A DNA stretch of 64,000 nt, taken from positions 19,207,501 to 19,271,500 of the forward strand of contig OX485805.1 of assembly GCA_950295325.1 (NCBI GenBank). The letters run 5' to 3'. This DNA comes from Polytrichum commune. Taxonomy: Eukaryota > Streptophyta > Polytrichopsida > Polytrichales > Polytrichaceae. Under the pieces are notes generated by a model. That model saw only the letters and a list, made by a program, of their open reading frames with translations. It did no database searches and was not told the DNA's origin. Positions 46,803-59,798 of the stretch are shown in pieces. Each line of letters opens with the position of its first letter. Position 1 is the first letter of the stretch. Made by a program: the position numbers and the translations under genes.

Positions 46803-47120
46803 TGGTTCGGTGATATCAAAAACCAAACATCATAAAGACACGTGTTTAAATGTGATTGGACTACGTCTCAAAATACTAATAACTACTCTACACTCAATTG
46901 TGAACACGATTGAGAGGGCTTTGCATCTAGTTAAGAAACCAACCAATGTGCACTTCGGATAATCACAAATATAAAAGGGGTGGTCTGGTTTTAAGTCCGT
47001 TTTTTTGCATATGTTTGATCGTAGATTTGCTAATGCAACACAAGTTTTGTTGTGTCAATCCAATCTACAGAAGCTGGAGAACATGCAAAATGAATCAAAT
47101 AACACCCAAATACTTATGTC
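46803..47120 (+). repeat. Dispersed repeat copy, about 320 bp
   Basis: Colinear with 63025-63362: GATTGGACTACGTCT, AATAACTAC, GTGAACACGATTG, ATGTGCACTTC, GTAGATTTGCTAATGCA, GGAGAACATG and AATAACACCCA. It starts at the upstream edge of the RPS13 gene and ends in a C-run (47136-47146). Confidence 0.6.
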
Positions 47121-48430
47121 CCACTCTCTCCCTTGCCCCCCCCCCCTCCCACATACACACACACTTATGTTAACTATCATGAATTTGCGAGAACAAATTC
47201 ATGGAGAACAAAGTGAACATGCGAGAGAAGCATTGAGCTTGGCGAAGGAGAAAACTAGGAAGGTTTCGAAACAAAGATGAACTTCCTATCTCAGGGAGGT
47301 CACTAGCAAAAATCGTAGAAACAACGTGCGATAAAAAATAAGGTGTAATATAATCATTGTAGATAAATTTTCCAAAAAATGTACGCATAATATAAGGGAT
47401 TTTTAAATAATAAAACATGTTTACATGTAAAATACCATCACATATAATGGCCTTTTTTATCTGGTCAATACATGTAAAATAGCGTGGGAATAATTACTAG
47501 GGTAGGGTTTGTGCTAGTGGAGAAAAGAGGTAATTTTCTGTTTAAAAAGCTTCGATGGATGACTTCTCATACTACCTGGCTTTAACGCTACTATCACTAT
47601 ATTCGTTAATTTGGGACTTTTTTGGCATTTTGAGACAGTTACAAATATAAGAACATGGATAAAATCACTCAAATATTGGAGAATGTTGTAAGATGCAAAT
47701 ACTTTGAAGCGGGTGTTCATATCAAGAACCCCATTAAAAACTCATATCAAGATGGTTTAGGTAGGATGACCCAAACATTAGACCATGTTGTTGTGATCCA
47801 TATACTAATTTGAGACAAGAGAAAGTCTCAAATTAAAGAATATAGTGATTACTGAACCAACATATCCAATGTGGAGTTAATGTTCTTTACCTATGGGAGG
47901 GAAAATTCCAGCATGCATAAGTAAAATAAGGTATTTTAATCCCCTCAAAAATTGTAATTATTGATAGGGTGTATTAAAATACAAGAATTTACCTTAATTT
48001 TGAAAAATACCATACCTTATAATATTTTTGCAAGGTAGATAGTCCCCTGAGAAATAAGTCCTAAGCGCAGGGGTATGTATTAATATAAGAGGGAGTGACC
48101 TCCCCGAGGTTCCCCTCTCCCGGGGAACAAAAGGGAACACATATGAGGCCAAAGGAACACAACTAAGCCATTATGAAACTCTCTCATAATGAAGTGGGCC
48201 GTAGATGCGAAGTGGGTCTCCATAAACCCTCGACCCATTTTTTTGCCTTCGGCCCACTTTTTCCCTCCAAAACGCCGCCATGTCACCCGCCACGCAAGCT
48301 TTAGGAGAAGTGGGGCGACTCTCAATATAAAGCCCTTGGGCCCATATTAGAGCCCACTTGGGCAATCTAAGCACTCTCATTGGTTGATCCCTAGGGTTTG
48401 GAAATGGGCCCTAATATAAAGTGGCCCTAA
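47121..48430. other. No recognisable gene
   Basis: AT-rich, with short frames only. Near 48330-48430 the sequence is rich in GGGCCCAT and CCCTAATATAAAG, which resemble element ends, but no matching TIR pair was found. Confidence 0.35.
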
Positions 48431-48932
48431 TAAGACCCAAAGTATTTCCTAAAAACCGGGTAAAGCTCCCTTGGTTATAGCAGAGGCATCCGCCTATCCC
48501 AATGCACCTACAAGAACTTGCTCCGGAGATTTTCAAGTAGGTTTCAGTTAAGTAGCTTTTGCACATGTTCATTGTTTAATCTACCAAGCAATGAATGTTG
48601 GGTGGTTTTTGTCCCATCCCCAAATGCCTTACTAGTCATCTACCTTACCATCAGTTTTTGTTAATGAAGCTCCCTGTGCCCTCATAGCTAAGACTAAAAA
48701 GCAACCAATCACAAGGGCAGGAGGCAACACTTTTAAAGCTCCTATATTCTTGCCCCATGTTTAGGTACCGATGGGAGGGTCGGTGCTTGAGGCTTAAAAC
48801 CTCCACTGTTAAGCCATGCCACGTCATTTGCCAATTAGGCTCGACATTGGATAATGTCGATGTCGATGGTGTGAAGGCCGGGTTGTTAGAACCAACTTTT
48901 AGTCTGAGCTAAGTCAGGTGGGAAGGGGGCAT
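48431..48932 (+). mobile_element. Copy 2 of the 523-bp TIR element, left TIR lost
   Basis: From TAAGACCCAAAGTATTTCC onward it matches 4519-5015 nearly base for base and ends with the same right TIR (GTCAGGTGGGAAGGGGGCAT) and TA. The first 26 bp, including the left TIR, are missing. The copy abuts TAAAGTGGCCCTAA, which resembles the end of another element. It keeps CCGATGGGAGGGTCGG and most interior blocks of copy 1, plus a 6-bp insertion (GATGTCGATG for GATG). Confidence 0.7.
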
Positions 48933-48943
48933 TAGAATTGGTG

Positions 48944-48965
48944 ACACTAAATATTATATTTAGTG
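48944..48965 (+). mobile_element. Solo end of a TA-target MITE
   Basis: ACACTAAATATTATATTTAG followed by TG and TA. No partner end was found nearby. It abuts the truncated 48431-48932 element. Confidence 0.45.
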
Positions 48966-49850
48966 TAGCAGTCGGTTCTCCCTTTTTCATTGCGGCAAAA
49001 TAATCAAGATATCATCGAGGAAGGCTCTAAACCCTAACCCTAATCCTAGTATAAAATTCACACAGGGGCAAGTGTTGCTCTCATTTTCCACTCCCATTTT
49101 CCCGAGTAATGGAAGAGGGTGCAGGAGTTGGCTTTCTCATGCGCCCAGCGCCATAGCCTGAATAGAACAGCGACCAGGAGCCAGTTGTAGTGGAGAGTGC
49201 AGTGAGGCCAGTTGTGTCTAGAGAGTACTTTGTCAGAAAGGGGGTTTGTCGCAATGTTCATTGGAGTGTAAAGAAAAGTAGGTTTACAATGTTCCTTCAT
49301 GTGTTGGTGTCTCGTAATGTTCTGATACAGGACTCTCCAGGGTGTGTGATGTGATGTTTTTGTGTCGATTTACTGGGACTAACCACTCGTTCGAATGCCC
49401 TTGGAAAGGGAGAGGAGGTCGCGTGGCAGAGTTTCTCTAGGTTGTTTGTGGAGCAGTCCTTTTTATTTCAATAATCGATTTGTAGTTTTAATCAGATTAT
49501 GTGCTGGAGCTGCTGCTAAACGGCTGTAGCGGAAGTGAGATTGAAAGGCCTGTGATGTAATCTACTGTTTGCTACATTTTGGATGGCCTAGGTCAGCTGA
49601 CAAGAAACTACCACCAAGATCTGAGGCCTTTCATACTTCTCAGCATATGTGAATGCAATGCCTAATATAAAGACACTTACTCGGAAACTATGTAGATTTA
49701 GTGTTATTTTTCTTGGGTTCTGAAATTTTTAGGTGGACTTGCCGCTGTAGTAGGTGAACTTTAGGTTTTCACTCGATGTCTCACAAACATTATTCACGAA
49801 TACTCCATCCATAGTGTCACTAAATCTCCACCAAGTCTTCTACCATGAAA
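48966..49850. other. No recognisable gene; telomere-like motif
   Basis: AAACCCTAACCCTAATCC at 49029-49046 is a short interstitial telomere-like or telo-box motif. The GC-richer stretch 49060-49600 reads like an untranslated leader, but no downstream coding exon was found. Confidence 0.35.
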
Positions 49851-50110
49851 CATCCATCGAGTGTGCTGCAATTAAACCTTCACGAAGATTGCTGGCACTA
49901 AATGTGTAACAAGATTGCTACCACTTGATGTCCAGCAAGATTGCTACCACTTGATGTCCATCAAGATTGCTGCCACTAAATGCCCATCAAGATTGCTGCC
50001 ACTAAATGTCCATCAAGATTGCTGCTACTACTAAACCTCCATCAAGATTGTTGCCACTACTAAACTTCCATCAAGAGAGCTGCCACTAAACCTCCATCAA
50101 CAGTCTCCAC
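49851..50110 (+). repeat. 26-27-bp minisatellite, about nine units
   Basis: The unit is built on CCATCAAGATTGCTGCCACT plus AAATGT. Edge units vary (ACGAAG, CAGCAAG, CTACTAAAC insertions), while central units are near-identical. The 26-bp period does not keep a frame. Confidence 0.85.
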
Positions 50111-52369
50111 CAAAACTCTGACACATCGACATTGCTTCACACTCTTCTTCATTCAAGGTTGTACATCAAGAAAAGGTTGACGAAGCTGGCCTACATTCTT
50201 ACGCAGGCACCTGCCACCAACATTGAATTCCGCAAAGCAGTATGACTGCACAACAAAAACTTAAGGTCCACGAAAAATCAAAAGAACAACCGACCTTGAC
50301 ACATCAAACGAAACAAATTGCCCACATCACCACCGTTATTTCCGACCCATTATTTAATTTGGACGATATAGTAACATGGACAACAACATAACATGAAATG
50401 CAAAACATGTAGAAATCAATGGACATATATTGTAGAAATTCAGTAAGCAACTATGTTTGTAAGACTACCAATACAAACTTCTCGACTAATTCTTACCACA
50501 CATGATTGAAACCATGATAAAATCATATAAACTCCCCAACCAAATACAACCACTGAGCGCATTTGATATTTGACTACAGTGGAGACATTCATAACCACCA
50601 TAGCCCTCAAAAGACTACATTGGCTATGGGCCATACATTCAAATTACCAAACTGACTTTCTTTCTACATCTTTCACTTGCGACCACGAAAAATTGTGACA
50701 AAGTTATTTCATTCTTGAACGAAAAAATAGCTCTCTTATCAAGAAAGAAACCCAGAATAATACTCCCCGTTAATCAACACCATGGCATGCACCCCACAAT
50801 CACAAACTTGAGGATAAAACTCATCGAATCTCCCACACTGTTTATACCCATCTCCCATCACAAGTGCAATCCCACTAAATTGATACAACTCCCCCACATC
50901 AAAAGGACATTGTTTTTGGATCACAAGAACAAACACTATTATCACAATGAAGTGGAGCATGATAGGCACACCACATTGATCACCAAACCATAACCAAATA
51001 CACTAGGCTACAATGGAAACAAAAAAAGACCACCACAACAACACATCCATTGTGATCTTAATCCACATATAATTGAACCCCTCAAAAAACTAGACTTTAC
51101 ATAACACAAAGCCATACAAAGTCAAGCAACCATCCCACTTAATGCATTTAGATATATACCACCTTGGCATAAATGACCCACATATTACAACCCAATAGAT
51201 ATCACACTAACAACAATTGTATGCATACATAGCCAAGAATCCTCAATAACTAGCCATACATTTGTACTACAACTAGAACAAACCCTACAAGCTGGCACCC
51301 CAAACTAACCGTCAATCCATGTGGAGTAAATGTCATCTCAAACAAATGGTCAAAACACACCAAAACTACCATGCCATCAAAAACCGTGAATGTATACCTT
51401 GAACCCTCCCTTTGATAGTGCAATAACTCCACCTCATACACTCTAGGATGATGTGGGAACAAATAGAGTGGACCACATCAAAACTCCTTAGCAATATTTG
51501 CCCATATACATTTATGCCATATTGACACCTTAGAAACGGCATCATGTGTTGCATGTCTTGGCATGTTCTAGAAATTGATAAAGATGCAATCGTGACAAGT
51601 GGCATAGTGAGGTGTACATGAATGACGAAGGTTGGTGCTGCACTACATATGTACAAGATATTCACATTGATTGACTTCATAATCATCGAATGATGGACAC
51701 AAAAGTATCTCATGCCAAGTGGGTTGTGGTAAGCACACCTACTTGGACCCTTCAAACATAGTATTGGTTTTGGGTGTGCCTATCATAGCTTTGTGCGGTG
51801 TTTGTTTGGTTGAGGATCCAAGAACAAACACCAAGAACACACACGTTAAAAATAGATGGCATGCATGTTCATAAAATTGGTAATTGTTTGAGGTTTAACA
51901 ATCAACCAAAAAAGGTGGGGGCTGGAGGATGCCTACAAATGATTTTGTACACATTCTTATGCTAGAAGGAAGACACTCTATAGACCATTAGATTCACAAG
52001 AAAAGTTCCTCTTGAATGGCACATATCTCATGATCAAGTGACATATGCATATTCTCCAAGAGAATTGGAAAGTGGTTAACATCAAAAAATGTTATTTTGT
52101 GGGAGAAATTAATATATAATGACATTTTGAAAACTCTCATATGAGATGCATTTAATTTTTTTCTAATAGAGTTGTACTTTCATCCAATTAAACGAGGAAA
52201 TCAAAAATCAAAAATTAGAAAAATTAAAATGTTGTAACTTAAACTTCAAGGCCCCTACACCTTCCATTTGTAAGCCGAGATCAAATTAATCCTTTCATAT
52301 ACACTTTATGACATCTTTAGTTTTGACCTAATTCTTCATGCATGGAAGAGTTAAGAAGGAAAGGAATCT
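50111..52369. other. No recognisable gene
   Basis: AC-rich on the plus strand (50250-51400). A minus-strand frame of 129 codons (51366-51755) has no known domain. Confidence 0.4.
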
Positions 52370-52560
52370 TAACTTTCATATTAATTAAAATGTTTATATG
52401 AGTTCCAAAAACTGCGAGGAAAATGGCTTTGACATCAATCAAGATGTGATAAGGATCTTGTGCCTTGCTAGAGCTCGAGCTCATCACATGCCTCACATCC
52501 TCGAAGAAATCGACTAATTGGGAAAAATAACCATTCGAGACCCATCTACCTAAATGTGAT
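52370..52560 (+). repeat. Dispersed repeat family, tail segment
   Basis: GTTTATATGAGTTCCAAAAACTG, GGCTTTGACATCAATCAAG, ATCCTCGAAGAA, CTAATTGGGAAAA and GAGACCCATCTACC follow the order of 9370-9535. Confidence 0.45.
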
Positions 52561-54841
52561 GCACAATGATGAGTACTTTGGTGTCATATGACACATACAA
52601 CAAAAATGTCTATAACATGCATTGGTTGACTTCCCAAGGTACTCTATTGTGTAGAAGGCAACACCTATTTTTAGTCCATACTAGATGCAACTCATTGGTT
52701 TTGGGAATCAAAAATATAGTGCTCATTTTCAATTCATGTGGTTCACACTAATTTAGAAACAAGCATGGATGTTTCAAGAATCAATATACTCCACACTATT
52801 CACAACCTACTCCCTTTCTATATTCCGAAAGCCTCATTATATTTTACATGGTATGAGCCTCTAGAATATGAGATTAATGGTTAATGATGCACTCTAAAGT
52901 CCACAACATTACCAACACTAAAAGAAAACGTGTTCAAATCAACCCTACAATGTAGCCGTTTGGTGTAAAATTTGGTTGTAGTGGAGTTGGCCAAGGGAAA
53001 CACTCGGTGAATGGGCAATGTCGTTTGTTTTGGTGGCCTCGAGTGTTTTGTGGGTGACCACCACCTGTTTGGGTGGTGCATACCATTCACCAAACATATA
53101 TTGGTTAAGGGTGGATTCTCTAAGTGCCACAGTGCAACCCTCCAACCCAAATTGGGTAATGGTTAGGATTTCAAGTGCGTGGCAGGGTGGCATTGGGGTG
53201 TGTGCTTTACCACATGGTCACAATATCAAGGTTAGCCTAGCCATTGATGAATCCATGTTTGCCACATTGGTTGTCTGGTTGGCATTGAGGGTGACATTGG
53301 TTGTCCATGAGGGGGTGACATCGAGGGTGGCCACCGTGTAAGGGTACGTCGGTATGGAGTTCGTATGGGTTGCGCCTGGGTGTTTGATGGGTGGGAGCAT
53401 GGGGGTTGGGTGGGTAATGCGAGGTGTTGGGTGGCTATTGGTCTGTTCGGTGCAGTCAGGTGTTGCTAGGGGTAATGTATATTGGGTGTTGGGTATACGT
53501 TGGTGTTCAGTGAGTGGTGGTTGTCGCAAGTGAAACTTGAATCATCTCAATGCACAAGATGACCTCCATTTTGAAGATCTTCAAGACCGCATCAATGATA
53601 GTGTTGGAATCACTAGTTTTGAAATCGACATGGGACTCAAACATCCTACTTTGTGATTGAGGACACATTATACCAAGGAAAAATGAAAATTTGAGATCCA
53701 GATTCTTCGAGGAAGAAGGATGCATGGGCTTAACATGAGTGGAGTGGGAGTTGCCTAATAATCAAGACCCACCTCTAAGCTCCATCATAGGGAGTAGCTG
53801 GCCGGTGAGATCCACTATGAGCCGTGGATGGAGCCCATCCTCCCATCCAAGGGTTGCTATGATGTGACAACGATTAGTGAATGTGCTATATGATATTGAG
53901 ACTGTGTTATGTGGGAGTTGTTAACACAGAGCATACCTACAAACATGATGACCCTACAATTTTCCAAATTTGCAGATATGGTATTGTGAAGACTTTTGAT
54001 CCGAAGATTGAAGCCGCTTTGCCATGTGGTGATGACAATCACCACATGGAGGCATTCACTAAAATGTGTCTGTTCTGTGTGGCATGATCACACCTCCCAA
54101 AACTGGACAAGATTAATCTACAAGCAAGGTGACACATTTATCACCAACAATTGACATCAAATTCTGTGTAGAGGGATGAGCTGCTCTCATGTGACAACAA
54201 TCACAAACATACCGTTGTTGCGCACTCAGCTGGTAGGTGCATACTTCACTCATATCGCTTTCTAGAGCCTTTGGTTTAATGAATCGCAGCGGGAAACTGA
54301 TGAAAACCGAGCAAACCTGCTTGACCGAAGCCCAATGATGTGAAATCATTGCAAATTAAGTTCAGCCAGCCGAACGCGCTGAGCAAGTGGGCGTTGGGGC
54401 GGGAGTATATATGAAGTCAGTGAAGGCTCCATCCAAAAAGTCTCGGACAATCGGGAGAACATATTGTAACGAACGGCACTAATGTCTAATGTTGCCAAAA
54501 CCCTAAACGCGCGGAAGTTGGACATATGTATGATGAACTACGACGATCGTTTGAGACGTTTCAACGAAACGTTAACACACTAACATTGAATGTCAAGTGT
54601 AAAAAATTCATGCCTTCGCAGCAAATGACACTGCATGACATGTTCATACAATAAAGTATGAACCGTGGGTTTTGTCAAAAAAATTACACACTTAACCGGG
54701 GTGCGTACTTAATCGGGAGATTATTGTGTGTGTGTGTGTGTTATGTGGGAGCTGTCAACAGGAGAGACCTACAAGGATGATAAACGTCTGAATTAAACTG
54801 TAGCCCCACAACTTGTTAATTGTGGTACCAACTCACTCTCA
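52561..54841. other. No recognisable gene; one TG run next to the right end
   Basis: 53000-53520 is G/T-rich with GGGTG and GTTGGGTG words. A TG run lies at 54727-54741. Frames of up to 107 codons lack known domains. Confidence 0.4.
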
Positions 54842-54993
54842 TGCCCCGATCACACCAAACTTCTCCGTCCAGTTTTAGCCGTGAAATTGTTGGGGATTAT
54901 GTTGAGAAATAGATGTTGGCCCACCACTTTTCACATTATTAAAGCTGGAGACGCCGACGGATGGTGCCAGAAGTGGTTGGTGTGATCAACCCC
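54842..54993 (+). mobile_element. Small TIR element, GATCACACC family
   Basis: TIR TGCCCCGATCACACCAAACT opposite AGTGGTTGGTGTGATCAACC. Colinear with 22043-22197 and 21196-21390, including GGAGACGCCGACGGATGGTG. It has no coding capacity. Confidence 0.6.
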
Positions 54994-55440
54994 TCATAGA
55001 CTTCAACAATGTATCCATTTTGAGCCATATATATCATGTCTGGTTCTCCAAGAAACAACCAGGTTTGGTTCACCTCTGTTTGGTGTGTGCAGCTCTCCTG
55101 CTTTGAACTGCCACATATCACATCAGAAAATAATGTTTAGCTAACTTCAAACTTTGACAAATGTCCATTATTGGTAATTTTATATAAAAATCCCGTGCAT
55201 AAAGAAGTGCAAGTTTATCCTTGTTAGCATCATGTCATTGACAACACTTAGGTCGGTAACCAAAGAACAAAAGATTACGAATCAAATAAGTGGTCGAGAG
55301 ATCGATGTGGTACATAATCAAGTAAATCACAAGCAAGTGGAGGAAGCAACAAATATCATATTTGAATTTATCAAAAGAGCAACAAATTTGATCATTGCAT
55401 AATATCAAAGTATTATGGGGATATACTCGAGGATGTCTAA

Positions 55441-55927
55441 GGGCCACTTCACACAGGAGCCAAGATCCGTGACCATGAAATTGTGAGAGCCCGAAAGAAA
55501 GTCTCCGAAGGCTGTCCCAACACATGTAGTGTGGTCACGGACCCTCAAGTGTATTGTGAAGTCATATGTGACCGGGCCCTTAACCAAATGCTATTTCAAT
55601 GAATTTCTATTCATGCGGGTCCTCACACATGATGTGATAGAATAAATCAACGGTCGTGAGCATACGAAGTGTCATGGTCTCCTGGTTTTGTGTTAGGCAT
55701 AACTCCAAGAGATGGTTTTTGAAAATAGTCCAAGAGACTATGAAACATGATCCATTTGATGCCATGTAGGAATCCACGTAGACTTTACATCCATCTTGCA
55801 TTCACACACTCTGTTGGTCCCTCAAGCGTGGTGTGAAGCGAACTTCGACCGGCTCCGCCCCCTCCACCAATGAGAGTGCTTGAAGTGTAATGGTCACGGG
55901 CCCTCAGTCTTGTGTGTGAAGTGGCCC
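55441..55927 (-). mobile_element. PIF/Harbinger-like element, 487 bp, copy 3, inverted
   Basis: Reverse-complement copy of the elements at 7455 and 9723. The TIR is GGGCCACTTCACACAGGAGC opposite CTTGTGTGTGAAGTGGCCC, with TAA duplicated at 55438-55440 and 55928-55930. It keeps the CACGGACCCTCAAGTGT block. Confidence 0.8.
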
Positions 55928-56989
55928 TAAATTCAAAGTGCTTAGCACTGGCAGAATGTGCAAGTCTGCATTTATCCATTGAGCTCCATTTGGGATGACC
56001 AATGAAGGCCTCCTTTGAGAAGTTAGGAAGATGATGCATGCTTTGAACGCCTTCTTAGTGATAATTCTTGTTCCTCACCATCTATAGAGCTATATATTGT
56101 TGAAACTACAACGTTTATTAGTGTTACACATAAACATGAGCTCCTGGTATTAAAGGAGACTCATCCTCATGGGATAGATGGTCCCACTGTATGCAACCAA
56201 GGAGCTATGTGAATGTTATGTCCGACTGACAATCAAGGACAAACGACTAGTTTTTCAGATTATGCTCTAGCTTGGTTTCTTTTCAATAGTAGTCAAATGG
56301 GTGAAAAACCGTTTGATTGCTAACCAAATCATCATCCTAATAGTGCATTTTATTCACGAGAAATGCATTTGATATCTAAGTTGACATAACAACCTCTTGC
56401 ATTTAAAAGGGTGGTTTACACTACAAAGGTGGGTGTGATTGTGGCTAAACACCACATTCAACCATAAGAACAAGTCCTCACTCATTCACACATGTACTAG
56501 ACAGTCTTATTAGTGTGGCGGAATATTAGCATGGAATTAATTAGGGTGGGCTACACTAATTTTGTAGTGACGGTGGATATAATGTGGGTCTAAGACATTT
56601 GGGTCTTCCTGTAAGTCTTCATCATGAAGACTTTCATGAAGACCAACACATCAAACATTAGTTAATTACTTGACGAAAGTAGCACAAAATCAATAATCTT
56701 GCACATTAATTTTCTAGCCAAAAAAATAAAATTAATGTGGCCCATGTTAATTTTCTATGAGAAACTAATTAAACAAGGGTTGGAAAATGATGCGGCCCAC
56801 ATTAATTCTCATTATGAGAATCGCATGGATTCTTAAAAGAAATAATTATGGCCTAAATATAGGACTATTTACTGTAGTTTGTGAAATGTTATGGTTATCA
56901 AATGATGGTTGAGTCAATGTTTTGAATTGCAACCTTACCACCACCACCACTTTGTCCATTGTAATCTCTAACTTTGTAATATGACACTT
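55928..56989. other. No recognisable gene
   Basis: Short frames only. There are local direct words (ATTAATTTTCTA twice near 56706-56757) but no delimited element. Confidence 0.4.
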
Positions 56990-57317
56990 GTTGCAACCAA
57001 AATGCACCTGATTCATGTAGTGTTAACATGAATGCATGATAAAAATGAATTAGTACATGTAGCATGTGACATTATGAAATAACACAAAGTCAACAGTGCA
57101 AGAATGACAATACTTCCAATGATGACAACGTGATGCGTGCGAGCAAGCATGTGGTTTGAACCCTCTGATGATATATTTCAATATCAGAACCTGTGATATA
57201 TGGGAGGGAAAGTTGACAATAAGTGGTGAGGTTTACACTAAGAACATCCGTTCCGTTCTGTTCCCTAGGGTTTGGGGATATGAGAGGAGGAGTGACATTA
57301 GGGGGGTTGACATTGCG
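56990..57317 (+). mobile_element. Partial copy of the 465-bp TA-target element
   Basis: GTAGTGTTAACATGAATGCATGAT to TGACATTGCGGAGT is colinear with 23300-23690. Both outer TIRs are eroded. Confidence 0.5.
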
Positions 57318-57579
57318 GAGTGTTATTAGAATGGGGTGGGTTAGGAGGCCCAAAAGCTGCCAGCAGGATGGATGAATGTCGCCAGGTGGTCAGTGTCATC
57401 CACTCCGAGGCTGAAAGAGAAGTGCCAAGTGTGAGCCAAATGGCGAGCATGAGGAAGGTGGCTGGCCTCCTTCCCTTCCTTTCCTTTCCTTGCATTGCGC
57501 AGCCACCCCGCTAGTCAGGCTCTTCAACCATTTTGTGTTTCGCCACAAATCATCACCACTGGGGCTATGTTTCGACAAC

Positions 57580-59260
57580 AGAAATTTTCGGTAAGCTCTC
57601 CCAATCGGTCTTAGAGAAGCTTGACGCTGTGAATTGCTGGAGCTTGTAGTGAGTTAGGTCCCTAGCTTCACTGGAGTTCCTGGAGGTGAGATTGCTCTAG
57701 TCGCCGTACAGGACCAGGGGCATTGCATTGGTTTAGTTGAGAAGCAGCAATTGCAACGTCTAAGCGATAAGAAAGCAGTGGGAAACCGCTGTGGCGGTGA
57801 TTCGGCGACAGAAGCGTTTCGTGATTTCTCCCGATTAAGCTGATAGAAGCTTTCGGCTGCGCGTTACTGGGGTTTGTAGTAGGCTATGTCCGTAGTTTCT
57901 CTGGATGTTATGGAGCTCTGAAGCGTGTAGGCTTTTGAAATTCGAGGTCTCCGAGCACTTAGAGAAAGGCGAGCTTGCATTAGTTGACGTAGAGGACCAT
58001 AGCATTGCACTGTCGGTTCACTTAAGAAGCAGGGCTTGCAATGCGTAGGCAACAGGAAATTACTGTGGTTGTGTGACGGCAACAGAATTGTGTGCTAGTT
58101 TCTCCCGATTGAGTTGAGAGTGGCTTCAGGTTGGGCGCTACTGGAGCTTGTAGTAAGTTATTACTGAAGATTCTGTGGATTTTCTGGAGCTCTGAAGCGT
58201 TTAGTCTTCGAATTTCGTGCTCTCTGAGCACTTGCAGGAAGATGAGCTTGCACTTATGTACGTAGGGGGCCATCGCACTGCTTTCGTTCGCTTAAGAATG
58301 AGGTCTGTAAAAAACGTGTTAGGCGATAATCCAGACGTGTTAGGCGATAGGAAGCATTTGGAGGAGCAAGGAACTCGTGCGAGGAACAGGAAGGATTGTT
58401 CTGAGAATTTCGATATGGTGGAAAATAGGAGGAGGAAAAATAGTCTGTTAAAGAAACTGATCATGTAGACGATGTTATGCGACTTCATTGCATATTCAGC
58501 GCTTCCTCTCCTTTCCGTGCCTCCGCCATTTAACAATTTCCCGTGGCATTATTGTCGCTGTTTCTTGGCAAGAGCAGATTTCGTTAAGCTCTCGCAAGGT
58601 TAGAGGGGGGTTACAGGAGCTGGAGTTGTGCCGAAGTCGTGCACAGCCAGCTCTTGCTATATGTCACTAGTTTGCGTGGTTTTCTGTAGCTCTTAAGCGA
58701 TTAGATATCGATTTTGGTGGGCATTGGAATGTGAGCTTGCGATAGCTGGCGTAGGCGATTGTCGCACTGGATTGAAGGTCTCAAGAAACAGGAGTGGACG
58801 GTTTAGGCGATAGGGAAAATCTGAACAAGAAGTTGGAATTATTGACATAGAGAACTTTGGTAGGGGTGGAATAGAAGCAAGAGAAATTAGTTTAAATCGA
58901 ATTTGATCGTCTACACGCTGTACTGCACTATAATTTTCAGCGCTTTCCTTTCTTTCCTTTTCTTCGCCATCAAACACGTTCCTTCGATAGCGCTGTGCTT
59001 TCCGTATTTGCAAGAGAATGCTAACCAAAGGTCAAAGCAGATTGAGAAATCGTAGTGACCATCGCATTGCAGTGAGTTCGTTCTTCAAGAAAGAGGAATG
59101 CAATGTTTAGCCGAGAGGACATCTTTGAATTACAAAAGAGCTCCTCCGAGGATTCGAAAGAACTTTCATAGGGGTGGGGTTTTAGAAGGAGATTTATCTT
59201 AGAAAGAATTACCCCTCTGTAATGCGCTTTCCTTGCACATGTAGGATGCATGATTCCATA
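57580..59260 (+). repeat. Degenerate tandem-repeat leader upstream of ALDH21
   Basis: Units of about 250-280 bp start near 57590, 57825, 58096 and 58565, with a partial unit at 59035. Shared blocks in order are TTTCTCCCGATTAAGCTGA, TACTGGAGCTTGTAGT, TGGAGCTCTGAAGCGTTTAG, GAGCTTGCATTAG..GACGTAGAGGACCAT, GCATTGCACTG, TTAAGAAGCAGG, TGCAATG and TTAGGCGATAGG. Later units add TTCAGCGCTTTCC and TTCTTCGCCAT. No frame stays open, so it is non-coding. It ends about 540 bp before the ALDH21 ATG and shares no sequence with the ACR array. Confidence 0.7.
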
Positions 59261-59798
59261 TCTACGAATCTTGGCGATGTATTGCTTGAGAACAAATACT
59301 TCAGATAATCTACTTTGATTCGAGTAATTTGTGTTATACCTCTATCAATTCCTGACCTCAGCTTTCATCCGCAAGATTCGATGGATCCATCTGATGAGAT
59401 CCAAACTAGTCTTTTTGATGGTTTTCGTACAAGCCACCAAGGGGTAATCAAGAATTGTTTAGCGTTTTTTGAATATGTTTCGTATCAACACACGAATGAA
59501 AATCACTCAGTTATTGTATGTCTCACTTGCACATGCAGTTGATAGATTAAAGGCAGTTGCAGACATTGACCTATACTCACTCACATGCGAAGTTGCCCAA
59601 CTCTCTCGTTAGTATGTGCAAGGGACTAGTCACACCTCCATTGCCTTTGTACTGACGAGAATTTTTTGTTTCGATGAATGATTGTTTGCATCAGTGAACG
59701 TTTGCGTGGAAGGGCGTTCGGTTCGAGTTTCGGCTTCATCATTCAAGTCTATAAGGATCTGCAATTTTCTCATTCACAAACAAATTTTTTGTTTGAAG

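Noticed and set aside
49029-49046. Telomere repeat array
   Set aside because: Only about two to three units of the plant telomere motif; better described as a telo-box-like motif.
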